DNA of 64,000 nucleotides, from contig JAUYSM010000109.1 of NCBI GenBank assembly GCA_030696315.1, positions 16,702 to 80,701 on the forward strand. Direction: 5' to 3'. The position numbers and the translations under genes are program-made. Below, piece by piece: positions 41,863 through 51,832 of this stretch. Position 1 is the stretch's first letter. Each line of letters opens with the position of its first letter. The notes beneath the pieces were generated by a model, which had not been told where the DNA came from, ran no database searches, and saw nothing but the letters and a program-made list of their open reading frames with translations. The DNA comes from Pseudohongiella sp. GTDB lineage: Bacteria; Pseudomonadota; Gammaproteobacteria; Pseudomonadales; Pseudohongiellaceae.

Positions 41863-42444
41863 TTACTGAGGGCGGTGGAAGCGGCCCATGTACACTGATT
41901 TGGCCAGCACGTGACCTTCCATGGCGGCCATCACCGCATCACGGGTTGCAATCGGATCATCACTTGCCGTCACGTCGATGCTTGTTGCCAGCGCATATAC
42001 TTCAAACAGGTAGTGGTGTTTAGGGCGGGTTGCTGGCGCGCCCGGGCCACGGTAAACACGGCCGGTGGCGCTGATTTGTGAGGCGCCGTTGGGGAGCTGA
42101 TCCCCTGCTGGCTGGCCCTCGGCGAGACCGCTGGCATCACCCGGGATATTCCAAACCACCCAATGTACCTGGGTTTTTGTGCCCCGGTTAGGTGCAAAGT
42201 CCAGGTCAACCATGTTGACCACAAAACTCTGAGTGCCTTCCGGGACATTAACCCAGCTAAGAGCGGGCGACGTACCACCACCGGGTGCTGCGCCTTCTGC
42301 CGCCTGCGTGAAACGCACGGGAATATCCGCGCCATCGTCAAAACCATCTACGTCCAGCATAAAGTTGGCAGGCGCTTGCGCCTGAGTTGCTGCAGCCATC
42401 ATTGTCATCACCAGAGTTGCAAAGATTTTTTTGAAAACGTTCAT
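41863..42444 (-). CDS. YbhB/YbcL family Raf kinase inhibitor-like protein (PEBP)
   Basis: This 193-residue protein has a signal peptide (FKKIFATLVMTMMAAATQAQA) and a PEBP domain: FDDGADIPVRFTQAAEG, SPALSWVNVPEGTQSFVVNMVDLD, VHWVVWNIPGDASGL and RGPGAPATRPKHHYLFEVYAL. The conserved D-P-D-like and HWVVWNIP segments are intact or nearly so. Bacterial members bind small ligands and their function is unclear. It converges on the TIM-barrel gene with a 9-bp gap and diverges from a TetR gene. A link with the sugar island is possible but not shown. Confidence 0.93.
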   Translation of the reverse strand: MNVFKKIFATLVMTMMAAATQAQAPANFMLDVDGFDDGADIPVRFTQAAEGAAPGGGTSPALSWVNVPEGTQSFVVNMVDLDFAPNRGTKTQVHWVVWNIPGDASGLAEGQPAGDQLPNGASQISATGRVYRGPGAPATRPKHHYLFEVYALATSIDVTASDDPIATRDAVMAAMEGHVLAKSVYMGRFHRPQ

Positions 42445-42471
42445 GTTTCTCTCCTGTTTTTATTTCTATAA

Positions 42472-42491
42472 GTCGGTTTTTACTGACCGAC
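42472..42491. promoter_or_regulatory. 6-bp-arm inverted repeat, possible TetR operator
   Basis: GTCGGT (42472-42477) and ACCGAC (42486-42491) face each other over eight bases, about 28 bp upstream of the PEBP start on the minus strand. The divergent gene is a TetR repressor, so the dyad could be its operator. A TATAAT-like -10 at 42631-42636 may belong to the TetR gene. Both are suggestions. Confidence 0.25.
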
Positions 42492-42687
42492 AAGGCATTA
42501 CGGCACGTTGCCAGACCAAAATAATCCCGCCATGACTGTTTTTTTTGGTAACAGCCTTGATCATAAACAAAGGCGGCGTGCCAAGGAAGCATTTGATATT
42601 CGCTTGCTCGAAAACAAACACGGGCGAATGTATAATCCGGCCGCTTTGATGAAATTGCGGCGGAATTTGGTCAGTAAGAGGATCAGT

Positions 42688-43299
42688 ATGGTGCGGCGGA
42701 CAAAAGAGGAAGCGCTAAAGACGCGAAGCCGTATTATGGATGCGGCGGTTGATGTTTTTTTTGACAGGGGCGTGGCAAATGCTACGTTGAATGATATCGC
42801 GACACGGGCAGATGTAACCCGCGGTGCAATCTATTGGCACTTCAAGAATAAACTGGATGTATTTGATGCCTTGCATGACCAGTTACAGTTGTCGTTTGCC
42901 GACACAATTCTGTCGGATCTGCGCAATGATCATCCGCATCCCTTGCTTCAGCTGGAACGCTTGTGCTCAGACTTGCTTATTGATCTGGAGAACAATCAAC
43001 ATAAGTTCAAAGTGCTGAGTATTCTATTTTTCAAATGTGACTATAACGGCGAGATGGGACACTTTCTTGATTTGCAGAACGCGCGTAAGAAGCAGAATAT
43101 CCAGCTGTTTTCCGAGTATTTTGCGCGCGCAAAAAAGCACAAACATCTGCCAGCTGATGTGGATACCATGATCGTGAGTATGGCCTTGATGTCCTACGTC
43201 ACCGGCATTGTGGTGGACTATCTGCGCGATACCAACAGCATTGTCATGCGAGAGCATGCACCCAAATTCATGCGGTTTTTCTTTAAAAACCTGGGCTGA
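42688..43299 (+). CDS. TetR-family regulator, AcrR/TtgR-like
   Basis: This 203-residue regulator has an N-terminal TetR HTH (RIMDAAVDVFFDRGVANATLNDIATRADVTRGAIYWHFKNKLDVFDAL landmarks within 15-60) and a C-terminal domain of the MttR/AcrR type (FKCDYNGEMGHFLD). Regulators of this shape normally sit beside RND pump genes, but the only RND pair in the window is 15 kb away. The ATG at 42688 has AAGAGG about 10 bases upstream. Possible targets are the divergent PEBP gene or itself. Confidence 0.9.
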   Translation: MVRRTKEEALKTRSRIMDAAVDVFFDRGVANATLNDIATRADVTRGAIYWHFKNKLDVFDALHDQLQLSFADTILSDLRNDHPHPLLQLERLCSDLLIDLENNQHKFKVLSILFFKCDYNGEMGHFLDLQNARKKQNIQLFSEYFARAKKHKHLPADVDTMIVSMALMSYVTGIVVDYLRDTNSIVMREHAPKFMRFFFKNLG

Positions 43300-43335
43300 G
43301 CGCAGCGTAAGTGCGCCGTTCGCCATGCTTGCCCT

Positions 43336-44037
43336 TCAGTATTGAGGGCCGCTTGCAGTTGGTGCCCTACGTATTCGTCTGTCCGGTGTTAACGCAAGTT
43401 GTAGATTGATGCTACTGCTGCCCTCTGCCGAGACAGTTATCAGGTGCTCCTGCGCCAGGTCATTGGGCCGGGCGCGCGCATGCCAGACTTTGAAACGGTA
43501 ATCGCCGGCCGGCAACGATGCCAAGGTGGCTTTGCCACTGGCATCACTCATCGCCATCAAGTGAGAGTCTCCCACGTAGACGTAACCCAGCATCCAGTCG
43601 TGGATGTTGCAGCCAATAACTGCAACACCCGCCTTGTCAAACAACACCGGTTCGGCGGTATCACCGGTGTACAGTGGCAATTCAAAACGTTTGGTATCGG
43701 AGTAGGAATAAACATGGTGATGGATGTCATCGCTGTTGGGAAACGATACCTGACTGTTTTTAACCACCATTAACACCGGCCCTACAAATTCCTTGTCGAC
43801 CTGATCCATGGCGCCGGTGAGTGACCAGTCCGCAGGAAGTGGGAGCTGTGGCGCAATAATTTCAATCACCGCCTCGGCGACTGGCTGACCCGCCGAGTCA
43901 GTCAGCACAACCTCTAGCTCACCCGCCTGGGTACCCAAAACACTGGCTGACGCGAGTAGCAGGGCAGCTATTGATTTCAACGGCAAATGATTCAAGGCCT
44001 GAGAAAGAGTCTTTTGATACACACGCGTAACAGTCAT
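43336..44037 (-). CDS. exported cupredoxin-like protein (methylamine utilization-type annotation)
   Basis: This 233-residue protein has a hydrophobic leader (about 20-38) and a plastocyanin-like domain. The type 1 copper ligands are visible: His within HHH at 106-108, C143, H146 and M149 in GCNIHDWML. A beta-sandwich-like carboxypeptidase-regulatory segment (SDASGKATLASLPAGDYRFKVWHA) follows. Such proteins are often annotated as methylamine utilization proteins, though no methylamine genes are here. It follows the outer-membrane barrel gene on the same strand (8 bp), so it may carry copper or electrons in the same envelope system. Confidence 0.85.
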   Translation of the reverse strand: MTVTRVYQKTLSQALNHLPLKSIAALLLASASVLGTQAGELEVVLTDSAGQPVAEAVIEIIAPQLPLPADWSLTGAMDQVDKEFVGPVLMVVKNSQVSFPNSDDIHHHVYSYSDTKRFELPLYTGDTAEPVLFDKAGVAVIGCNIHDWMLGYVYVGDSHLMAMSDASGKATLASLPAGDYRFKVWHARARPNDLAQEHLITVSAEGSSSINLQLALTPDRRIRRAPTASGPQY

Positions 44038-44045
44038 AAGTCCAC

Positions 44046-44939
44046 TCAGAAGCGCACATTAAATTCGGCGCGCAGATTGTTGTTGAAGTACTTGTTGCCC
44101 TGATTGGCGCGTGACAATAAACGCTCGAAACCCAGCGTTAAACCGGTATCGCGGGCCAGCGGGATGTTCCAGTCCAGTGAAAGACCCTGCGTATCAGCGT
44201 TCAGCAAGTAGGTGACATAATCCTTGCCAATGCCAGCATCGCGCGCGATGGCTTTGGTGATGTTCAACAATGGTGTACCAGGGCGTGAGCTGGCATCTAT
44301 TTCACCTTGTCGATAACGATACCCGATGGTCACTGCGCTGGCGTTTAACAGTGTGTACTCCAGCCGTGCGGTGAATTCCTGGCTGTGTTGGGTGAACACA
44401 TCGCTGCCGAAGCGCGGATTAAAAATCAGATTGTCATCGGGCTGTGCATGTCGTTGCCGAGAATTAACACCCATATTCAACAACCATTCCGGAGTCAGAC
44501 GTTTACTGACCGACAGAGACAGGAGTCTGACCCAGCTGTCACGCAAAGATTCGCTGAATTCCACGCGGTTCAGTGACAGGCCGACATTAAAGCGGGGGGC
44601 ATATGGGCCCAGGCCGGCGCGATGGCTATAGGCCAAATTGAGTCCGGCCAGAATGCTTTCCAAACCCTGCGTGCGCAGATATTGACGGGCGCCGAGTTCA
44701 GCACCTATTGATAAGCGGTTGCCTGGGCTGGTCACAAAATAGCGATTTATCCGATAGTTCACATCGGCAAAATTATCGCCAAACACGTTGGGCTCAGCCA
44801 GCGCGTTCGGGATATTGCTGTGGGAGTTGACTGACAGACTCAATACAGAGTCTGTTTCGGCATGCGCGGGGCTGAGCATGCCCGTTACGCCAAGACCCAG
44901 CATAAAGATCCACGGTTTTAGTTGGTCAGCAGATGTCAT
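44046..44939 (-). CDS. putative outer-membrane beta-barrel protein
   Basis: About 297 residues with a signal peptide (WIFMLGLGVTGMLSPAHA) and many alternating amphipathic strands (YRINRYFVTSPGNRLSIGAEL, LLSLSVSKRLTPEWLLNMGVN), ending in the terminal NVRF that outer-membrane barrels often show. No known family is recognised. ATG 44939 is preferred to an upstream TTG. It sits between a TonB-dependent receptor gene upstream and a cupredoxin gene downstream on the same strand, with short gaps (about 80 and 8 bp). It may be a porin-like partner of the receptor. Low certainty on function. Confidence 0.75.
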   Translation of the reverse strand: MTSADQLKPWIFMLGLGVTGMLSPAHAETDSVLSLSVNSHSNIPNALAEPNVFGDNFADVNYRINRYFVTSPGNRLSIGAELGARQYLRTQGLESILAGLNLAYSHRAGLGPYAPRFNVGLSLNRVEFSESLRDSWVRLLSLSVSKRLTPEWLLNMGVNSRQRHAQPDDNLIFNPRFGSDVFTQHSQEFTARLEYTLLNASAVTIGYRYRQGEIDASSRPGTPLLNITKAIARDAGIGKDYVTYLLNADTQGLSLDWNIPLARDTGLTLGFERLLSRANQGNKYFNNNLRAEFNVRF

Positions 44940-45017
44940 TGTTGCGCTCAGCCAAGTCCATTTCCTGCGCCAGACAGTAGCACTGGAATGGACTTTAGCC
45001 AAGTTTTGCAGAGACAG

Positions 45018-47030
45018 TTAACCAAATGTTTTTCGTACCCGAAGCTGCACAAACTCTCTCGGATCCATACGTTGCTGCTCCAGAAAAGCCAGCGACTGTG
45101 TTGTCCGGTCAGACCAGGTTTCCCGGATGGCCCTGAAGTCATCCCAGTGGGTGTATTCAGCACGCACCACAACACCATTGGAAAACGTCTTTTCTGTGAA
45201 CAACTGCACATTGTTGCGCAATTCACGAACACGTCGTTGATCCGGGTTGTACGTGGTATCACGGAAATAGGGGTTGTAGTTGACTCCCCAGCTCATGCCA
45301 AGCTGCTGCAGATCCTGCTCAAACGACACGCGGCCGCGAAATGGCCGTTGGTTGGAGATGGAGCGCACGCGCTCGCTGGTCGGGTCAGTCACTCGGGTGC
45401 GATCAAACTGGGCGCTCAAGGTCAACCTGGCGCCAGTCAACCCTAATGAGTCAAAGGGTAAGCGCAGGTTTACCGCAGCACGATCCAAAGTGCCGTCACC
45501 AATATTGCCGGTGGCTGTCAGGCCTGCGGGCAAGGGAATCTGATCAATCACATCACTGATTTCATCATGACGTAAGGTCAGCCCAAGCACCGCGCGTTCA
45601 CTGAAGCGTTTTTCATATACCGCTTCGGCAACCCAGCGTTGTTGCGGGCGCAGGTCGAGATTCCCCCCAAAATATTGGTCATCAGTCAACGAACTGGAGG
45701 CCGCAAAATCCGAGAAATCCAACTGCCCTAGTTCGCGCTCTAGGCGAACACGCAATTGTTCGGTTTCGCTCATGTCCCACGTGGCAGCCACTCGGGGTTT
45801 CGGGTAAAAGAAGCTGCGCTCGGCGCCAGCACCACCGGTTTGTTTGATAGTGGATCGTTCCAGTCGAGTACCGGCTTCGATTTTCAGCGTGTCATTCACT
45901 GTCCAGCTTGCGATGGAAGACAGCTCCGTACGCAATTCCGATACTTTGGTTGTCGACAGCGGAAGATCGATCATATTTCCGTTGTTGGTAAAGCGCTGCT
46001 GTGTGTCCAACACGTTATAAGCCACTTCCGCACTGGATTCGATGTTGAGATTGTCGGTAACAGACCAACGCATCACTGAGCGCAGAATAGATTCCTGGTT
46101 TTCGGTATCACTGACAAACAGTTGTTCGGCGTTGCTCAGGCTGGCGAGATTGATCAGATCCGTGCGTTCCAGATTATGAATCAGTCGGGTTTCAAGGCTC
46201 ATGCGTTCGTTAAGCTGATTCTCCAGCCTGGCTGCAAAGTCCGCATTACGGACATCGTTTGTTGTATTGTAACGACGTGCTGCAGTTGCAGAGTCATACG
46301 CTACCCACTCTTCGTACACGTAGTCGGTGAAACCTGAAGTCAGCTCCAGTTTGCCAATGCGCAAGGGCGCCGACCAGCTGGCGCGTCCTGACCAACCGTC
46401 ACCGTCAAATCGATTGTTGATTGTTTCCTGCAGCAAGGTGTTGCCATCAGCATCGGTTCTGATCAATGTGCCGTGGCCGGTAGAATCATTCATGGCCACT
46501 ACGCGTGCCAACATCAGTGAAGTTGTGCGTCCGTTGTTATTGGCATTGAACTCATAACGTCCACCGGGCAGGGTCGGACCTCCATCAAAAAAGTATCCTT
46601 GCGCGACCACGGTGTGCTGACGGGACACATCTTCCTTTAACACCACATTAACAACCACAGAGTGACCCTGCATATCGATACCGGGTGTGGCGCCTCGTAT
46701 CAACTCAATATGCGACACGCGAGATGCCACCGTACGCCCCAACACCGAGCTTACGGAGTCAGATTTGGATGCCGGGCGTGCGCCATTGATCAGTACGTTT
46801 CCGCCAGCGCCCGCAAAACCTCGCACATCATCACCGTTGCTGATATTAAAACCCGGTATGCGGCTCACCATGTCCTGCGCTGTGGCGGGGTTGGAGCTGG
46901 CAAAAAAATCCGGTTGATACATCAACACGGTTTCACTGATTACCGGTATGGGTGCGCTGGTCTCCTGTGCTAATGCAGAACCTGCAACAAAGGATGACAG
47001 TGCGATAGATATGATTAACTTATTGTTCAT
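45018..47030 (-). CDS. TonB-dependent outer-membrane receptor
   Basis: This 670-residue protein has a signal peptide (ISIALSSFVAGSALA), a plug domain (about 25-150; TAQDMVSRIPGFNISNGDDVRGFAGAGGNVLINGARP) and a long barrel. The start ATG at 47030 is preceded by GGAGAG. The usual TonB box is not obvious near the N-terminus. Barrel end residues are VRKTFG, not the usual aromatic terminus. The substrate is unknown; the barrel and cupredoxin genes downstream suggest metal or metal-complex use. Its barrel is shorter than siderophore receptors of 700-800 residues. Confidence 0.9.
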   Translation of the reverse strand: MNNKLIISIALSSFVAGSALAQETSAPIPVISETVLMYQPDFFASSNPATAQDMVSRIPGFNISNGDDVRGFAGAGGNVLINGARPASKSDSVSSVLGRTVASRVSHIELIRGATPGIDMQGHSVVVNVVLKEDVSRQHTVVAQGYFFDGGPTLPGGRYEFNANNNGRTTSLMLARVVAMNDSTGHGTLIRTDADGNTLLQETINNRFDGDGWSGRASWSAPLRIGKLELTSGFTDYVYEEWVAYDSATAARRYNTTNDVRNADFAARLENQLNERMSLETRLIHNLERTDLINLASLSNAEQLFVSDTENQESILRSVMRWSVTDNLNIESSAEVAYNVLDTQQRFTNNGNMIDLPLSTTKVSELRTELSSIASWTVNDTLKIEAGTRLERSTIKQTGGAGAERSFFYPKPRVAATWDMSETEQLRVRLERELGQLDFSDFAASSSLTDDQYFGGNLDLRPQQRWVAEAVYEKRFSERAVLGLTLRHDEISDVIDQIPLPAGLTATGNIGDGTLDRAAVNLRLPFDSLGLTGARLTLSAQFDRTRVTDPTSERVRSISNQRPFRGRVSFEQDLQQLGMSWGVNYNPYFRDTTYNPDQRRVRELRNNVQLFTEKTFSNGVVVRAEYTHWDDFRAIRETWSDRTTQSLAFLEQQRMDPREFVQLRVRKTFG

Positions 47031-47167
47031 GTAACTCTCCCTGAAAACATTGGCAGTGACCGCAATCACTGTCTTGACCCAGGGGGTAAAGCAAAACCCG
47101 GGCCACAATAAATTATGTTTAATATCAATAAGATATTTCTATAAAAAGTGCGAGGTGTGGCGTGAGA

Positions 47168-47202
47168 CGCCAAGGCTTGGTGAGTTAAACCAAACCTTGG
47201 CG
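47168..47202. terminator. hairpin downstream of the ABC-2/M1 gene
   Basis: CGCCAAGG (47168-47175) pairs with CCTTGGCG (47195-47202), and inside it TTGG with CCAA, around a nine-base loop. It follows the stop codon of the minus-strand ABC-2/M1 gene at 47223 by about 20 bp. No long T run follows, so an intrinsic terminator role is uncertain. Confidence 0.5.
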
Positions 47203-47222
47203 GAACACAGTGTTGCAGGCTT

Positions 47223-50200
47223 TCAACGGGCAGATGTCACATTGTCAGACGGATTACGGTCGATCAATTTGTTAATAGGGTCAATGCCCAGCGTCTCAGG
47301 ACGGGCATTGACCGTCACTGAAATTTGCTGTTGATTATGTTCAATCAGATGTTTTTGCAGATACAACACCTCGGGCACACCCGTTGCCGGGTCTTCCGCC
47401 CCAAACACACCAATATCCACCCAGTCCCTGATGGTGATTTCACTTTCTTCACCGCCACCGCTGGCCTCAAATTTGCGGGCACTGACGTCAATCACCACCT
47501 CATACTGACCATCAGCCAGTTCAGTCAGTTGTGAGTCCGTCACACGCAAATCAAATAGCACAATACGCTCGAGCATATCGGTGATCACACTCTGATATTC
47601 ATCAGGCGTGAAGGCGCGGATGCTACTGATCAGGTCACGGGTGGTGGGGAAGGGCGCTTCACCAAATGCAAACTTGTCGAGGAAGTCTGCCAAGGCCAGG
47701 TTCATATTATCTTCGCCGATGTAGTCCTTGATGGCGTACAACACCAGACTGCCTTTGCGGTAGTGAATGTAGGGCTGGTTTTCCACCAGATACAAAGGCA
47801 TTTCATCAATGGCTTCGCCGCCACGACCCTGCAGATAACGATCCAGCTCAAATGCCAGGAAACGTTTCATGTGGTCAGCGCCATACTCACGTTCCATGGC
47901 CATCAATGCAGAATATTGTGCCAGCGACTCCACAATCATGGTGGAGCCCTGCACATCCGCACCGATCACCTGATGACCCCACCACTGGTGAGCCAGTTCA
48001 TGCGCGGTGACATAAAACACATAGTCGATTTCTTTGGGATCACGCAGGTCAGCAATAAACCCGATGGCCTCTGAAAACGGGATAGTGTTTGGAAATGCTT
48101 GCGCAAACGTGCCCTGAAAGCGCGGGAATTCCAGAATACGGAACTGGCGATACTGATACGGTGAAAAATTCTCTGTGAAATATGCCAGCGAATTTTTGGT
48201 AGAACGAATCATGGTATCGATATTGTAGTCGTGCACGTAATACACCTCGATGGCAACATCATCGCCGTTCGGGTTGGTCCAGGTGTCTTTTTTCACCTGA
48301 TAGTCGGCCGACATAAACGAGTAGAAGTTCCAGATGGGTGTATCCATACGGTAGTGGAAGTAACGTCGATTGTTGTCTTCCCACTCGCGGATCAGATAAC
48401 CAGGTGCCAGCGCAATCTGGTCTGGTGAGGTCGACACAATGGTTTCAAAGTTGACCCGGTTGCCACCACCCAGCCCGCTTTTCATCAAGGCCTCAGCATC
48501 ATCTATGCTGGCTGCGCGCTGTACCGGGGGCAGGTCAAAGCGCCGTCGCACGTTATTGTCCTGCAGTTCCTGCGAACGCTGATAACCAATCTGTGGGAAT
48601 GCCGCACCGTTGTTAAAAAAAGTGCCGTTGGAGGTCAATTCTGCCCCATGACCGCTGTTGGCAAACCCGGGTGTAGTCCATGACACATCAAAATCCATGG
48701 TCAGGTCAGTCCCCGCCGCCATCGGTGTTCTCAGTTCATAAATGCGATAGCCCAGTTCTTCATCCGCATGTGTCAGGGTAGCGCCCGGAATATCCAGCAT
48801 CTGCAAGTCAAGATTTGGCATCAGACTGATATGAATCTCGCTGATGGCCTGAGACGTGGTATTACTGAGGCTATAGCGACCCTTGATCATCACATCACGA
48901 GTATCCGGGAAGATGTCCACTTCAGCATACACACTGGTGACTGCTGGTTGCGCGAGGTCAGCATTGGCCTGATAACGTTGCTCATAAGTCGCCTGCCGGC
49001 GTTCGCGATCACGCGCCGTGGTGTAGTCATTCAAAACATTGGTGTTGTAGTAAATCCAGCCGCCGGTCGCTACAAACAAACTGCCGACCACGCCCAGGGA
49101 CATCAGCATGGGACGCGTCAGGCGTTGCCGTGCCACTTTCAGGCGATTGCGCCAGTCATCCTCGATGCCACGTGGCCACAGCAATTGGACAAATAGCAGC
49201 AGCAAACAACCAAACAATCCCCAGTACAATGTCTGCCACAGGTAAGGCACCAGATTGTGGCCATAACCGGTAAAGCTGGAGTAAACCGGGCTCAACATGC
49301 GCATGCGATACAAAGCATGTTCAAGGCCGATCTGCGGCGCTGCCATCAGGAATACCACGTAGATCACCATCAAGGCCATCGCAAAAAACTTGTTGCGGGT
49401 CAGGATGTAAGCAAAGATGGCCAGCACCATCATCAGGTAGATCGGAAACTGGAAAAAGAACAACAATCCAGCCAAATAGTGCAGTAATTCAATCTCATAA
49501 AATCCGCGCGACAGCTGCACGCCAATACCTGCCAACATGGCCGACAACATCATCGCCACAATCACCAGAGTCAATGCAGATAACTTGGCGGCCAGCATCA
49601 CCCCATTCCTGAACGGCATGGCATCCACAATGCCCGCAATACGTACCTGACGCTCGCGCACCATCAGTTCACCCGCGTAGTAGACCAGGACAAAAAGCAG
49701 TGATAAGGAAAACGCACCATTGATAATGTCCACCATGATGGCAGTGGTCGGATAAACCGCTGTGCCGAACAGATTGCCCAGATTGCCTGCTGCGTTAGCA
49801 ACAATCATCACCAGACCCATCAATAACAAAATCAAAAATGCTGTACTGCGTACAATGCTTTTTACTTCGAGGCGGGTTTGTGACCAGTACTGCTGTACTT
49901 GGGTTGCCAGTCCGAATTGCTGCTGCACACGCGGTAGCGGCGCCGATAAGGATGCAGACGAAGCGGTTTCACTCTCCTGCAACGTGGCTTTTTTGAGCTG
50001 TTTGCGCGAAGGATTGATGTTAAACGGGTAAAGCAGTGATGCCAGTCCTAAAAAAGCTAACGCAATCACCATCCAGAACAGCCTGTTGACCAGAAACGCA
50101 CCTTCAAAGGCCGGCATCAAGGCGTTCTTTTCAAACACCGTCCAGTAGCGGGTAACTTCCAATAAGGCTGTGGCACCAAACGGATCCAGCATACTGATGG

Positions 50201-50807
50201 TTTCAACGGTTGCCGGTTCATTAAAGGTTTCCAGCAAAAATGTCAGCATCAACAAGGCCACCATGCCGGTGTAGGTTGCCATCATGCTGCGTGTTGCGGT
50301 GGCGATACAAAACAGGATACTGGAACAGATAAACAAATTGGGCAGACCTACCAGCCAGATACTGTACCAATAGGGGTACAGGCTAAATGCGCCAATGCGT
50401 TCCTGATCCAGCCACGGCATGAACTCGCCAATCAAAACGCCTAGTGCAGCAGCCAGATAAATACCGGCAGCAAACACAAAGGAGCCAAAAAAACGGCCAT
50501 ACACATATTCGAATTTGCGTACCGGTGTGGACAAAAACAGTTCCGCCATCTTCAGTTCATGGTCGCGGATAACACCGTTGGCAGAAAACGCAATAGCGCC
50601 GAGCAAAGTGATGACCGACAAGGTGCTCAGTTGAATCAGAATGGCAAAGGGGGAATTGATATTGACGTTACTGAAGTCACCTCCAAGTTGCACCCCGTCA
50701 GTCGTGGTGCCGAGAAATGACAACAGGAAAAACACGCCGGACAGTACATAAAACAGGTACTGACGACGATGGAAATTCATTTCAAATTTTGCAATGGTCC
50801 AAAACAT
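47223..50807 (-). CDS. ABC-2 permease fused to M1 family metallopeptidase
   Basis: This 1194-residue protein joins two ABC-2-type membrane regions in its first half (about 1-570, many helices, with a large polar loop near 270-300) to a C-terminal M1 aminopeptidase domain (about 600-1190). The zinc site HELAHQWWGHQ, with Glu further on in VESLAQYSALMA, is near residue 935. The M1 exopeptidase motif GxMEN is replaced by SEAIGF, so the cleavage mode may differ from ordinary aminopeptidases. It is 26 bp after its ATPase gene. It probably exports a peptide or protein and trims it on the outside. Confidence 0.93.
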   Translation of the reverse strand: MFWTIAKFEMNFHRRQYLFYVLSGVFFLLSFLGTTTDGVQLGGDFSNVNINSPFAILIQLSTLSVITLLGAIAFSANGVIRDHELKMAELFLSTPVRKFEYVYGRFFGSFVFAAGIYLAAALGVLIGEFMPWLDQERIGAFSLYPYWYSIWLVGLPNLFICSSILFCIATATRSMMATYTGMVALLMLTFLLETFNEPATVETISMLDPFGATALLEVTRYWTVFEKNALMPAFEGAFLVNRLFWMVIALAFLGLASLLYPFNINPSRKQLKKATLQESETASSASLSAPLPRVQQQFGLATQVQQYWSQTRLEVKSIVRSTAFLILLLMGLVMIVANAAGNLGNLFGTAVYPTTAIMVDIINGAFSLSLLFVLVYYAGELMVRERQVRIAGIVDAMPFRNGVMLAAKLSALTLVIVAMMLSAMLAGIGVQLSRGFYEIELLHYLAGLLFFFQFPIYLMMVLAIFAYILTRNKFFAMALMVIYVVFLMAAPQIGLEHALYRMRMLSPVYSSFTGYGHNLVPYLWQTLYWGLFGCLLLLFVQLLWPRGIEDDWRNRLKVARQRLTRPMLMSLGVVGSLFVATGGWIYYNTNVLNDYTTARDRERRQATYEQRYQANADLAQPAVTSVYAEVDIFPDTRDVMIKGRYSLSNTTSQAISEIHISLMPNLDLQMLDIPGATLTHADEELGYRIYELRTPMAAGTDLTMDFDVSWTTPGFANSGHGAELTSNGTFFNNGAAFPQIGYQRSQELQDNNVRRRFDLPPVQRAASIDDAEALMKSGLGGGNRVNFETIVSTSPDQIALAPGYLIREWEDNNRRYFHYRMDTPIWNFYSFMSADYQVKKDTWTNPNGDDVAIEVYYVHDYNIDTMIRSTKNSLAYFTENFSPYQYRQFRILEFPRFQGTFAQAFPNTIPFSEAIGFIADLRDPKEIDYVFYVTAHELAHQWWGHQVIGADVQGSTMIVESLAQYSALMAMEREYGADHMKRFLAFELDRYLQGRGGEAIDEMPLYLVENQPYIHYRKGSLVLYAIKDYIGEDNMNLALADFLDKFAFGEAPFPTTRDLISSIRAFTPDEYQSVITDMLERIVLFDLRVTDSQLTELADGQYEVVIDVSARKFEASGGGEESEITIRDWVDIGVFGAEDPATGVPEVLYLQKHLIEHNQQQISVTVNARPETLGIDPINKLIDRNPSDNVTSAR

Positions 50808-50832
50808 GACAGTGCTCCTTTAGTCGCTGGCC

Positions 50833-51714
50833 TTACACCGCAACGTTGATGTCATGTTTGATCAAGGTGGAGAAATACACATCCTCCAGATCGACCTCCT
50901 GTGCGTCGAAACCCTCGGGCTGGGTCGGGCTGAGCACATGGATTACCGTCTCACCTTCGGTCAGGTGCGAGAGAATCACCTGATACTGTTGTTGATATGC
51001 AGGCAGGGCATCGCGCTTGACGCGTTTGCGCCATATGCTGCCACGCAACTGGTTGATAACCTCTCGGGGGCGGCCACTGAGCAGGATTTCACCTTTACCC
51101 ATGATGGCCATGTTCTGGCACAGATCACTGACATCTTCCACAATGTGTGTCGACAATATCACCACAATGTTTTCGCCAATCTCTGCCAGCAGGTTGTGAA
51201 AGCGGTTGCGCTCTGAGGGGTCAAGACCGGCTGTTGGTTCATCAACAATGATCAGTCTGGGGTTGCCAATCAAGGCCTGGGCGATACCAAAGCGCTGTTT
51301 CATGCCGCCCGAAAACGTATCGATGGCTTTTTTCCTGACGTCATACAGGTTGGTTTTATGCAGCAGAGCGTCAACCATCTCGCGGCGCTCTGCTTTGTTG
51401 CTGACGCCCTTCAATATGGCAAAGTGATCCAGCATATCCAGCGGTGTCATCTTGGGATAACTGCCAAAATCCTGGGGCAGATATCCCAGTACTTTGCGCA
51501 GGCTGTCCTTGTCTTCAAGAATATTGATCTCATCCAGAAACGCTGTTCCGCTGTCAGCTTCCTGCAGAGTGGCCAAGGTACGCATTAAAGATGATTTGCC
51601 GGCACCGTTTGGCCCCAACAGCCCGAACATGCCGGTGGGTATGTCCAGCGTGATGTTGTTGAGCGCGCGTACGCCGTTTTTGTAAGTTTTGGACAGGCCT
51701 TTGATCGAGAGCAT
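50833..51714 (-). CDS. ABC transporter ATP-binding protein
   Basis: This 293-residue ATPase has a Walker A GPNGAGKSS, the ABC signature FSGGMKQRFG, Walker B RLIIVDEPTAGLD and the switch His in ILSTHIVEDV. A C-terminal extension of about 80 residues follows the core. It belongs with the ABC-2/M1 fusion 26 bp downstream, giving a complete exporter in two genes. The upstream M28 gene is separated by 200 bp holding two hairpins, so the ABC pair probably has its own promoter. The exported substrate is unknown. Confidence 0.93.
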   Translation of the reverse strand: MLSIKGLSKTYKNGVRALNNITLDIPTGMFGLLGPNGAGKSSLMRTLATLQEADSGTAFLDEINILEDKDSLRKVLGYLPQDFGSYPKMTPLDMLDHFAILKGVSNKAERREMVDALLHKTNLYDVRKKAIDTFSGGMKQRFGIAQALIGNPRLIIVDEPTAGLDPSERNRFHNLLAEIGENIVVILSTHIVEDVSDLCQNMAIMGKGEILLSGRPREVINQLRGSIWRKRVKRDALPAYQQQYQVILSHLTEGETVIHVLSPTQPEGFDAQEVDLEDVYFSTLIKHDINVAV

Positions 51715-51832
51715 GCTGAGAAATTCCTTCTTGTGTCGTTGCAGTCAATATTATCTGGGTTGCCAGACCCGTCAGCAGGAACAGAGTCCACCTTCGGGTC
51801 GGCGTTAATCAGCGTTAGCAATATCCAAGCCA

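Noticed and set aside
42608..42636. Complete promoter for the TetR gene
   Set aside because: TATAAT is present but no convincing -35 box lies at proper spacing. Reported only as a hint.
42508..42687. N-terminal extension of the TetR gene from 42508
   Set aside because: The family HTH begins just after ATG 42688, and a -10-like TATAAT lies inside the would-be extension.
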